A stretch of DNA of 64,000 nucleotides from Phycisphaeraceae bacterium (GTDB lineage: Bacteria; Planctomycetota; Phycisphaerae; Phycisphaerales; UBA1924). Numbering within the stretch: the first letter of the stretch is position 1; the number at the start of each line of letters is the position of its first letter. Where the stretch lies: the NCBI GenBank assembly GCA_019636625.1, contig JAHBXE010000010.1, forward strand, positions 62,001 through 126,000, read 5' to 3'. This document shows positions 18,296 to 25,518 of this stretch, in pieces. A program made the translations under genes and the position numbers. The notes beneath the pieces were generated by a model. That model saw nothing but the letters and a program-made list of their open reading frames with translations. It was not told the DNA's origin and did no database searches.

Positions 18296-19336
18296 TTACA
18301 CCACCAGTTCCGCGTCCCCGCCCCGACCCTGGATGACCACCTCGCCCGACTCCTCGAGCCGGCGCACGATGTCCACGATCCGCTGCTGCGCCGCCTCGAC
18401 GTCGCTGATCCGGACCGGGCCCATGTACTGCATGTCCTCCTTGATGAGCGCCGCCGCTCGCTCCGACATGTTGCCGAAGATCTTCGCCTTGAGTTCCTCC
18501 GAAGCCGTCTTGAGCGCCACGGCCAGCTCGTCGTTGTCCACTTCCTTGAGGACCGCCTGGATGCCCTTGTCGTTGACCTGCAGAATGTCCTCGAACACGA
18601 ACATGAGTCGGCGGATCTGCTCCACCAGGTCCGGGTCCTCCGCCTCCAGCCCCTCCATGATCGTCTTCTCCGTCGCCCGGTCCGCCAGGTTCAGGATTTC
18701 CGCCACCGTCGGCACGCCCCCCGCCTTCTCCATGCTCTGCGTCAGCATGTTGGCCAGGCGGCTCTCCAGCCCCTTCTCCACTTCCTTGATCACGTCCGGG
18801 TTCGTCTGCTCCATGTTCGCCACGCGCTTGATCACCTCGATCTGCTTCTGCATGGGAAGCCCGACGAGAATCTCCGCCGCCTTGTGGTGCGGCAGGTGGC
18901 ACACGATCAGCGCGATCGTCTGCGGGTGTTCATCCTGGATGAACGTCAGCAGGTTCTCGCTCTCCGCACGCTGCAGAAAGCTGAACGGCTTCTTCTGCAC
19001 CTGCGTCTGGATCTGCTGCAGCACACGCTCCGCCTGCTTGGGATCGAGCGAGTTCTGCAGGATCGACTTCGCGTACTCCAGGTTGCCCTCGTTGGCGTGC
19101 TGGCTCGCGATCGTCATGCTGTAAAACTCTTCCACCACCGCCGCCGACAGCGCCGTCGGGATCCGCCCGAGGCTCGCCAGCTCCCGCGTGACCAGCTCCA
19201 CCATTTCCGGCGCCAGTTGCTTGAGCAGAACGCCCGCCCCCTCCGGCCCCAGAGACAGCAGCAGAATCGCCGCCTTGGTCACACCGTCAAGGTCCGCCGG
19301 GTTGCTCGGGAGCTTGTCTGTCGGCCGCCGCGGCAT
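18296..19336 (-). CDS. fliG: FliG, flagellar motor switch and torque protein
   Basis: 346 residues, close to the usual 330-345. FliG landmarks are visible: TKAAILLLSLGPEGAGVLLK near the N terminus, the EHPQTIALIVCHLP middle-domain motif at about 122-135, and the C-terminal torque helix region GNMSERAAALIKEDMQYMGP-type sequence with VRISDVEAAQQRIVDIVRRL. FliG couples the MS ring (FliF) to stator torque. It lies 12 bases downstream of fliF and touches fliH. Confidence 0.96.
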   Translation of the reverse strand: MPRRPTDKLPSNPADLDGVTKAAILLLSLGPEGAGVLLKQLAPEMVELVTRELASLGRIPTALSAAVVEEFYSMTIASQHANEGNLEYAKSILQNSLDPKQAERVLQQIQTQVQKKPFSFLQRAESENLLTFIQDEHPQTIALIVCHLPHHKAAEILVGLPMQKQIEVIKRVANMEQTNPDVIKEVEKGLESRLANMLTQSMEKAGGVPTVAEILNLADRATEKTIMEGLEAEDPDLVEQIRRLMFVFEDILQVNDKGIQAVLKEVDNDELAVALKTASEELKAKIFGNMSERAAALIKEDMQYMGPVRISDVEAAQQRIVDIVRRLEESGEVVIQGRGGDAELVV

Positions 19337-19348
19337 CTGTTCCCTCCA

Positions 19349-21055
19349 TCATTCCTCGACCGAGATCCACCGGTTGAGCACCTTCGCCGCCACCTCGGGC
19401 GACGCCTTGACCAGGTCGCCGACCTGCTCGCGGATCTTGTCCGCACGGATCTCCTCTTCGCCCAGCTCGATGCCCGTGATCGCCGTCTCGGATTCGTCCG
19501 CCTCGCCGACCAGCCCTTCATCCGCCCGCAGCTTCGGCGGCGCCCCGACCAGTTCCTCCACCGTGGGAACCTGATCCGCCAGCCGCTTCCCGGCCTTGCG
19601 GACCATCAGGAACATCATCGCCACCGACATCAGCGCCAACAGCCCGAGCACGCCCTTCTCAATCAGCCCCGACCCCAGCAACCCAAGGCCCAGGCCGCCC
19701 GCTCCACCCCCGCCCGCCAGGCTCGCCGCCATCCCGCCCCCACGCAGGCTCCCCTCCCCCGAAACCATCGTCACCACCACCTCCCCCTCCACGATCTGCC
19801 CGTTGGGCGCCCGCGTCTTCACGTGCGGCTCCAAGGCCTTGCGAATCCGGCCTTCCTCTTCCGTGAACCGCGCCGCGATCTTCTCCGGCTCCGGCACCGC
19901 CGGCTTCTCCGCCCCCTCCGCCGGCGCCGGCAGCTCCGCCAGGAGCATCGAAATGATCGCGTTCCGCGGCACGTTCACCGTCGCCACCAGCCGCGTCGGC
20001 ATCCCGCCCGGATCGTCAACGTGCTTGCTCTCCGTGCCGATCCCGACCGCAAACTCCGTGTCGTCCTGCTTCGTCTCGTTCTTCGATCCCTGCGACGACC
20101 CGACCGCGATGTTCGCCTGCGTGTTCGAGCGAACACCCGGCTCCGCCCCCTCGCCGATCTCCGCCTGCATCGTGGTGTTCGAGGTCTCCTTCTTCGGGAC
20201 CGCCACCGTCCCCTGCCCCATCGGCAGGTTCTTCTGCAGCGTCGAACGCGACCGCGTCACATCCACCGTCGCCGTCACTTCCACCACCACGCCGTCAATG
20301 TGCCGCACCAGGTTGTAGATCTTCTCCCGGAACTGCCGCTCCATCGCCGCCGCCGTCTCGCGGTACCCGTTCCCCGCCAGCTCCGAATCGTCCGTCACCT
20401 TCCGAGGCATCCCCGCCCCATCCGCCACGCTCACACGCGACAGCTCCAGCCCCGCCACCGACCCCGCCACGATCCTCGCCGCGGCATCGACGGTCGCCTG
20501 GCTCAGCGGCTTGCCCGGTTTGGCAAAGATCGTGATGGACGCCTTGGGAGGCCGCGCCGCCTGCCCGATCCCGACCGCCTCCGGTGCATCGACAAACACC
20601 TTGGCCGATTGAACGCCATCGAACCGACCAACCACTTCCGAGAGGAAGTTGTCCAGCATCACCTTGTAAATCTGCCGGTTCTGTTCCTTCGAGTTGATCC
20701 AGTTCTGGTTCTTCAGGATGTTCTGGAAGACGACCGCGGTATTGCTCGGCTGCTGGCCGGACTGCGACAGCAGGGCGATCGCCTCCATCTGCCTCGCCTG
20801 AGGGATGAAGATCTGCCCGCCCCGGTTCTCGTACTTGATCCGGTTGGCTTCGAGTATCGGGATCGCCCGCTGCTGTTCCTCCGCCGTCGCCCCCGGCAGC
20901 GCCGGCACAAGAACCGGCTTGCCGCTGTACAGCGCGACCATCAGCAGAACCATCACGACAATGACACCCAGCGCCCCGACAAGCAGCCACTGCTCGGGCT
21001 TCATGCCCCCGAGGTTCTTCCGGATCGTCTCGATGACTCGTCGAAGCGGTTCCAC
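19349..21055 (-). CDS. fliF: FliF, flagellar MS-ring protein
   Basis: I place the start at the GTG at 21055 (568 residues), since GGAGG precedes it by five bases; a longer frame to 21115 is unlikely. N-terminal transmembrane helix at about 22-45 (LLVGALGVIVVMVLLMVALY), the YscJ/FliF ring-building domain with KVMLDNFLSEVVGRFDGVQS and SAKVFVDAPE, and a C-terminal transmembrane helix near 470-490, followed by an acidic FliG-binding tail ending LVKASPEVAAKVLNRWISVE. FliF is the first-assembled basal-body ring. A hairpin-forming gap separates it from fliE upstream. Confidence 0.95.
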   Translation of the reverse strand: MEPLRRVIETIRKNLGGMKPEQWLLVGALGVIVVMVLLMVALYSGKPVLVPALPGATAEEQQRAIPILEANRIKYENRGGQIFIPQARQMEAIALLSQSGQQPSNTAVVFQNILKNQNWINSKEQNRQIYKVMLDNFLSEVVGRFDGVQSAKVFVDAPEAVGIGQAARPPKASITIFAKPGKPLSQATVDAAARIVAGSVAGLELSRVSVADGAGMPRKVTDDSELAGNGYRETAAAMERQFREKIYNLVRHIDGVVVEVTATVDVTRSRSTLQKNLPMGQGTVAVPKKETSNTTMQAEIGEGAEPGVRSNTQANIAVGSSQGSKNETKQDDTEFAVGIGTESKHVDDPGGMPTRLVATVNVPRNAIISMLLAELPAPAEGAEKPAVPEPEKIAARFTEEEGRIRKALEPHVKTRAPNGQIVEGEVVVTMVSGEGSLRGGGMAASLAGGGGAGGLGLGLLGSGLIEKGVLGLLALMSVAMMFLMVRKAGKRLADQVPTVEELVGAPPKLRADEGLVGEADESETAITGIELGEEEIRADKIREQVGDLVKASPEVAAKVLNRWISVEE

Positions 21056-21125
21056 GCGTGCCTCCGGCTCGGGTTCTCGACGCGATCCTCGCGCTCCCCG
21101 GCGTTCCGGGCGCAACCGCCCGCTC

Positions 21126-21145
21126 GCGTCCCTTCTTTCGGACGC
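21126..21145 (-). other. Hairpin in the fliE-fliF gap
   Basis: The 173-base gap between fliE and fliF holds a simple hairpin: arms GCGTCC and GGACGC with a loop of eight bases. There is no T-run, so it does not look like a Rho-independent terminator. It could mark an mRNA processing or stability element that separates rod genes from MS-ring genes. Short GC-rich hairpins arise by chance in such DNA. Confidence 0.25.
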
Positions 21146-21228
21146 GGCGCACCGCTTGCTTGAAACTCATGCGCACCAGCGGCACATTCTGCGCGACGGC
21201 CGCGGTTTGGCTCTCCCCCCGATCGGCG

Positions 21229-21537
21229 TCACACCCTCATCTGCTGGATGTCCTCGTACGCCCGCATCATCTGGTTCCGCACCCCCTGGAGCATCTTGAA
21301 CGCCAGGTCTGCCTTGCTCTGCGCCAGCATCACGCCCTCGAGATCGTTCCGCTTGCCCGAGGCCAGGTCCTCGATCGCCGCCGCCGCATCCTGCTGCAGC
21401 TTGTTCACCTCGTCGATGTTCTTGAGCAGCAGGTCCTTGAAGCTCGGCGCGTTCGGGTCTGCCGCGGGACGCGCCATGTCCGGCCGCCCAACGCCGCCCA
21501 GTTGCCCACCGCCGATCAGTCCCAGTGGATCCGTCAT
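21229..21537 (-). CDS. fliE: FliE, MS ring-rod junction protein
   Basis: 102 residues, the normal size. After a Gly-rich N terminus, the family pattern is present: SFKDLLLKNIDEVNKLQQDA, DLASGKRNDLEGVMLAQSKA and the C-terminal LAFKMLQGVRNQMMRAYEDI with adjoining QQM. FliE joins the MS ring to the proximal rod and is the first rod substrate exported. It lies 28 bases downstream of flgC, in the classical flgB-flgC-fliE order. Confidence 0.95.
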   Translation of the reverse strand: MTDPLGLIGGGQLGGVGRPDMARPAADPNAPSFKDLLLKNIDEVNKLQQDAAAAIEDLASGKRNDLEGVMLAQSKADLAFKMLQGVRNQMMRAYEDIQQMRV

Positions 21538-21565
21538 CGCATCACACCCTCAAAGCCCAGGTCGC

Positions 21566-21994
21566 TCATGCGATCAATCGCAACGCCTGTGCCATCATCG
21601 ACTTGGTCGCCTCCGCCACCATCGCGTTCGCCTCGTACGCCCGTTCCGCATCCCGCCCGTTCATCACCTCCAGGATCGTGTTGATGTCCGGGTGCGGCAC
21701 ATACCCCTCCCACTGCCCGCTCTTGATCGCGTACGGGCTCGAAGGATCGTACACGTACCGCGGCGGCCCCTGGTTTACATCGATCTGCGCCACGTGCACG
21801 CCATAATCCCGCCCGCCCGCCGACAGCGCCCCCGGGTTTCCGGGAGCAAACATCACCCGCCGGGCCCGATACGGGTTCACATTGCCCGACGAGTCGAGGA
21901 TCGCTTCCTTGTTCGCAATATTCGCCGCGGCGACATCCAACCGCGTTCGCTGGGCGATCATGCCGCTCGTCGAGATGTCGAGGATTCCGTACAT
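21566..21994 (-). CDS. flgC: FlgC, proximal rod protein
   Basis: 142 residues. The N-terminal rod motif reads GILDISTSGMIAQRTRLDVA followed by AANIANKEAI, and the C-terminal motif NTILEVMNGRDAERAYEANA is followed by MVAEATKSMMAQALRL. The middle has the usual FlgC block PGNPGALSAGGRDYGVHV. It polymerises with FlgB, FlgF and FliE to form the rod. It begins 42 bases after flgB. Confidence 0.95.
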   Translation of the reverse strand: MYGILDISTSGMIAQRTRLDVAAANIANKEAILDSSGNVNPYRARRVMFAPGNPGALSAGGRDYGVHVAQIDVNQGPPRYVYDPSSPYAIKSGQWEGYVPHPDINTILEVMNGRDAERAYEANAMVAEATKSMMAQALRLIA

Positions 21995-22036
21995 GCCGCT
22001 CCATCAGGCCCCATCACGCCGGGGCCGCACCCGCGT

Positions 22037-22507
22037 TTACACCCGCTCCGCGATCACATCCCGCATGAACTGCATCCGGCTCCGCATGAGCTCCGATGCG
22101 ATCCGGAACACACCCGCGTTCTCGGCGTGGTCCTGCATCAACCGCTCGATGCTCCGGTTGTTCCGATCGTGCGACATCACACCGCCCGTGGGCGTGGTCG
22201 GATTGAGCACCAGCGCCCCCCCATCCCCGACCTCCACCTCTTCCGACGATTCGAGGTTGAGCGGGCCCATCATGCCCCCCGTCTCCGCCCGCCTGGCCTC
22301 GATCGCCTTGCCCAGCATCGCCTGAAAGTCCCGTACCGACACATCCTTCTGAACGAAGTTCGGCGTTGAGATATTGGCGATGTTGTGCGCGATGATGCGG
22401 TGGCGTGCCCCGGAGAACCGCATCAGCGTCTCGAGGGTCGGCAGGGCACCGGAACTGGTCACATCGGCGATCACGCCGCTCCCTTTCCGCAAACCGCGGG
22501 CCAACAC
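22037..22507 (-). CDS. flgB: FlgB, proximal rod protein
   Basis: 156 residues if started at the GTG at 22507; a second GTG at 22474, eleven codons in, is preceded by AGGGAG at four bases and is also plausible. The axial motif is RHRIIAHNIANISTPNFVQK, and the C-terminal part NRSIERLMQDHAENAGVFRI is followed by ASELMRSRMQFMRDVIAERV. It begins 12 bases after the response regulator gene ends, which ties rod-gene expression to that operon. Confidence 0.92.
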   Translation of the reverse strand: MLARGLRKGSGVIADVTSSGALPTLETLMRFSGARHRIIAHNIANISTPNFVQKDVSVRDFQAMLGKAIEARRAETGGMMGPLNLESSEEVEVGDGGALVLNPTTPTGGVMSHDRNNRSIERLMQDHAENAGVFRIASELMRSRMQFMRDVIAERV

Positions 22508-22519
22508 CCGCCCATCCCC

Positions 22520-24013
22520 CTACAGCGTCTCCGAAACCAGCTTCTCCTGCTTCCACTTCTTCAGCTTGAGCCCCAGCGTCCGCACGCCGATCCCCAGCGC
22601 CGTCGCCGTCTTCTGCCGGTGCCCGTTGAAACGCCGCAGCGCAAAGACGATCGCATCGCGCTCCAGGTCCTCGAGCGGGCGAACCGCGATCACCGGCGCC
22701 TCGCTCACCAGCGGTTTGGCCTCCATCATCCCGATCGGACGTGACTCGCTCGCCGCCGGCGCGTGCCCGGTCTGCGCCGGCATCAGCCACGGCTCGATCA
22801 CCTCGCGCGAGATTGGCTTGGGCGCCGCCAGCGCCTTCCCGTTCGACGACGGCCGCAGCGTGTTGAGCACCACCGCCCGCTCGCAGATGTTCTGCAGCTC
22901 CCGCACGTTGCCCGGCCAGTGGTACGACTGCAGGAGCGAGATCGCCGCGGGGTCAAACCGCAGCGGCGGCCTCCCCTCCCGGCGGCAGAAGTGCCCGATG
23001 AAGTGCTCCACCAGCAGCGGCACATCCTCCGCCCGATCGCGCAGCGGCGGAACGTGAATCGGCAGCACGTTGAGCCGGAAGAACAGGTCCTGCCGGAACT
23101 CCGACCTCGCCACCGAGCTCGGAAGGTCCCGGTTCGATGTCGCCACCACCCGCACATCCACCCCGATGCTCGTGCTCGACCCCACCCGCTCAAACGACCG
23201 CTCCTGCAGCACGCGCAGCAGCTTCGACTGGATCTGCGGCGAAATCTCGCTCACCTCATCCAGCAGCAGCGTTCCGCCGTCGGAAAGCTCAAACCGCCCT
23301 TTCCGCAGCTTGTCCGCGCCGGTAAACGCCCCTCGCTCATGCCCGAACAGCTCGCTCTCCAGCAGCGATTCCGAGAGCGCGGCACAGTTCACGGCCAGGA
23401 ACGGCATCCCCTTGCGCTGGCTGTGCTCGTGAATCGCCCGGGCGATCACTTCCTTGCCGGCGCCGGACTCGCCGCAGATCATCACCGTGCCGTGCGACTC
23501 CGCCACGGCCATCACCTGCTCCTTCACCCGCTTCATCGCCGGCGAGGACCCGACAATCCGGTCAATCCCGCTCACGCCCGGCGCGGCCCCCGCCGCAACG
23601 CCCATGGGCGACGCCGCGCCCGCCTTCAGCACCGCGTTCTCCCGCAGCACCTGCGCGTGCGCCATGGCCCGCTTGACCGCGATGACCAGCTCATCCCCCT
23701 GGAACGGCTTGGTGATGTAATCGAACGCGCCAAGCTTCATCGCCTCGACCGCCGTCGAGACCTCCGCGAACGCCGTCATCAGGATGACGGGCAGTTCATC
23801 GTCGAACTCCCGCACCTTCGCCAGCAGCTCCGTCCCGGTCATCCCCGGCATCTTCAGGTCGCTCACGATCGCATCCGGCCGCTTGCCGGCGATCGTCGCC
23901 AGCGCCGCCGCGCCGCCATCCGCCGTGATCACCGTGAACCCCGCCCGCTGCAGGGTCGCCCCCACGCTGTCACGCATCATTTCCTTGTCGTCAACAACCA
24001 GAACGGTGTTCAT
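22520..24013 (-). CDS. NtrC-family sigma-54 response regulator (FlrC/FlgR-like)
   Basis: 497 residues. The receiver domain (1-120) has phospho-acceptor Asp-52 in VSDLKMPGMTG, DD at 8-9 and the conserved Lys in ITKPF. The AAA+ domain carries Walker A GESGAGKE (181-188), the sigma-54 contact loop GAFTGA (228-233) and Walker B LLLDEVSEI. A Fis-type HTH closes the protein (IVFALRRFNGHRQKTATALG). The four-base overlap with the upstream kinase and the position directly before flgB suggest it activates flagellar genes, like FlrC/FlgR. Targets are inferred, not shown. Confidence 0.92.
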   Translation of the reverse strand: MNTVLVVDDKEMMRDSVGATLQRAGFTVITADGGAAALATIAGKRPDAIVSDLKMPGMTGTELLAKVREFDDELPVILMTAFAEVSTAVEAMKLGAFDYITKPFQGDELVIAVKRAMAHAQVLRENAVLKAGAASPMGVAAGAAPGVSGIDRIVGSSPAMKRVKEQVMAVAESHGTVMICGESGAGKEVIARAIHEHSQRKGMPFLAVNCAALSESLLESELFGHERGAFTGADKLRKGRFELSDGGTLLLDEVSEISPQIQSKLLRVLQERSFERVGSSTSIGVDVRVVATSNRDLPSSVARSEFRQDLFFRLNVLPIHVPPLRDRAEDVPLLVEHFIGHFCRREGRPPLRFDPAAISLLQSYHWPGNVRELQNICERAVVLNTLRPSSNGKALAAPKPISREVIEPWLMPAQTGHAPAASESRPIGMMEAKPLVSEAPVIAVRPLEDLERDAIVFALRRFNGHRQKTATALGIGVRTLGLKLKKWKQEKLVSETL

Positions 24014-25008
24014 CGGCTCAACTCCTGCACGCGGCGTTCCCGCGCTTCCTTGCCCGCCACTTCAACCCGGGCCGCACGGCGATTGCCGCCGCGGGCCGGA
24101 ATCACAACTTCAAACGTCGCCCCCCGCATCCCCTCCAGCCCCGGCGCCCGGTCCGCGTTGTTCCACACCACGATCCGGCCCCCGTGCGCATCCACGATCC
24201 GGTGCACGATCGCCAGCCCAAGCCCCGTCCCCGACTTGCGCGTCGTAAAGAACGGATTGAACATCCGGTCGATCACCTCGCGGCTCACGCCCGGGCCCGT
24301 GTCGCCAACCGTTAGCACCGTCGCCGGCTTCCCGTCGTGCCCCACCGCCTCGGCCGCATCAAGCACCAGCGCCTGCTCGCCGCCTGTTTCCCTCGACTCC
24401 TCCATCGCCTCGATCGCATTGCGAACGATGTTCACCAGCACCTGGTGCATCAGCGAACTGTCGCACCACGTCTCCACCCCCGCGCCCTCCACCGCCCCGC
24501 CCCGACGGACAACACGCAGCCACGCCGGCACCGGTCCGCACGACCGCAGCGCCCGCTCCAGCAGTTCGTCCGAGTCCACCGCCTCCGGCGTCACCCGGAC
24601 ATCGCGAGCAAAGCTCAGCACGTCCCCCACCACCTCGTTCAGCCCCGAGACCGCCGCGGCGATCTTCCCCGCGATCGCCCGCTGCTCCGGCCGATCCCCC
24701 AGGTCCTGCTCCAGCATCCTCGCGTACAACCCGATCGACCCGAGCGGGTTCCGGACCTCGTGCGCAATGCCCGCCGCCATCTCGCCCAGCGCCGCCAGCC
24801 GACGCCCCCGCTGCAACTGCTCGTTGGCCTCCGCCAGCTCCGCCCGCAGACGCGCCACCTCGCGGTTCAGCGCCTCGTGCGTCCGGTGCAGCCGCGTCGT
24901 CACCTCGTTGAACGTCGACATCAGTTCCGCAAGATCAGAAGGGGCCACCCCCGCGCTCGCCGCGGCGGAAACCGGCCCCTCAACTCGCGAAACCGCGACC
25001 GTCATCAC
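24010..25008 (-). CDS. Soluble histidine kinase (FlrB/FlgS-like)
   Basis: 332 residues with no transmembrane segment. An N-terminal coiled coil (about 35-70) leads to the H-box with phospho-accepting His-83 in GEMAAGIAHEVRNPLGSIGL, then N-box NIVRNAIEAM, G1 DTGPGV and G2 GTGLGLAI. The F-box NPFFTTRKSG is intact. A cytoplasmic NtrB-type kinase next to a sigma-54 activator and rod genes is the FlrB/FlgS arrangement, where the kinase is thought to monitor export-gate or basal-body assembly. The start overlaps the FlgN-like gene by four bases. Confidence 0.9.
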   Translation of the reverse strand: MMTVAVSRVEGPVSAAASAGVAPSDLAELMSTFNEVTTRLHRTHEALNREVARLRAELAEANEQLQRGRRLAALGEMAAGIAHEVRNPLGSIGLYARMLEQDLGDRPEQRAIAGKIAAAVSGLNEVVGDVLSFARDVRVTPEAVDSDELLERALRSCGPVPAWLRVVRRGGAVEGAGVETWCDSSLMHQVLVNIVRNAIEAMEESRETGGEQALVLDAAEAVGHDGKPATVLTVGDTGPGVSREVIDRMFNPFFTTRKSGTGLGLAIVHRIVDAHGGRIVVWNNADRAPGLEGMRGATFEVVIPARGGNRRAARVEVAGKEARERRVQELSR

Positions 25009-25484
25009 GCCTCCCGATCCTGGAACCTGGCCGAAGGTGAGTCCTTGGCGGGCCCGTACGCCGCCACGGCCCCCCGCCCCGTGGCCACTCTCGAAAGCTC
25101 CATGGCCATCGCATCCCGGCGGGTCTGCAACTCGCGCCGGTCCGCCTCATCCCGCTGGGCGATCACCCCCGCCAACTGCGCGACCGCATCCAGCCGCACC
25201 TTGACCCGCTCCCTCCGATCCGCCGGAAGCTCCCCGAGAAAGGCGTCCCATCGCCCGCGGTACGGCTCGAGTTCCGAGTTCGTCCGTGCGATCTGATCGA
25301 TGATGTCCTGACGCTCGTTCAGCAGGCGCAGCAGCCGGTCCGTCTCATCGCTCGCGATGAGCTGCGACTGCTTCTGGCTCAGCGAGTCCAGCCGACCGAA
25401 CAACTCGTGCTGGCGCGTCAGAAGGGTCTCGACGCATGCGCCGCCGTCGCCCTCGTCGATTGTGTGAACCCTGCTGCGGACCAT
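25005..25484 (-). CDS. FlgN-like export chaperone (putative)
   Basis: 159 residues, mostly helical. ATG at 25484 with GGAGGG six bases upstream. It contains LLTRQHELFGRLDSLSQKQS, then LLRLLNERQDIIDQIARTNS, the pattern of FlgN-type chaperones (an L..L..KQ..L....I..L....ER..LI..I core). FlgN protects hook-associated proteins before export. No FlgK or FlgL gene is in the window. Position at the head of the regulator-rod operon supports a flagellar role, but FlgN proteins are very divergent and an unrelated coiled coil cannot be excluded. Confidence 0.6.
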   Translation of the reverse strand: MVRSRVHTIDEGDGGACVETLLTRQHELFGRLDSLSQKQSQLIASDETDRLLRLLNERQDIIDQIARTNSELEPYRGRWDAFLGELPADRRERVKVRLDAVAQLAGVIAQRDEADRRELQTRRDAMAMELSRVATGRGAVAAYGPAKDSPSARFQDREA

Positions 25485-25518
25485 CCATGGCCCTCCATAT
25501 CCGGAATCCCCGGAACTT

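Noticed and set aside
17354-21163. A 1269-codon plus-strand frame over fliI-fliF
   Set aside because: Antisense to four clear flagellar genes with intact motifs; the translation is Arg/His/Pro low complexity, typical of shadow frames in GC-rich DNA.
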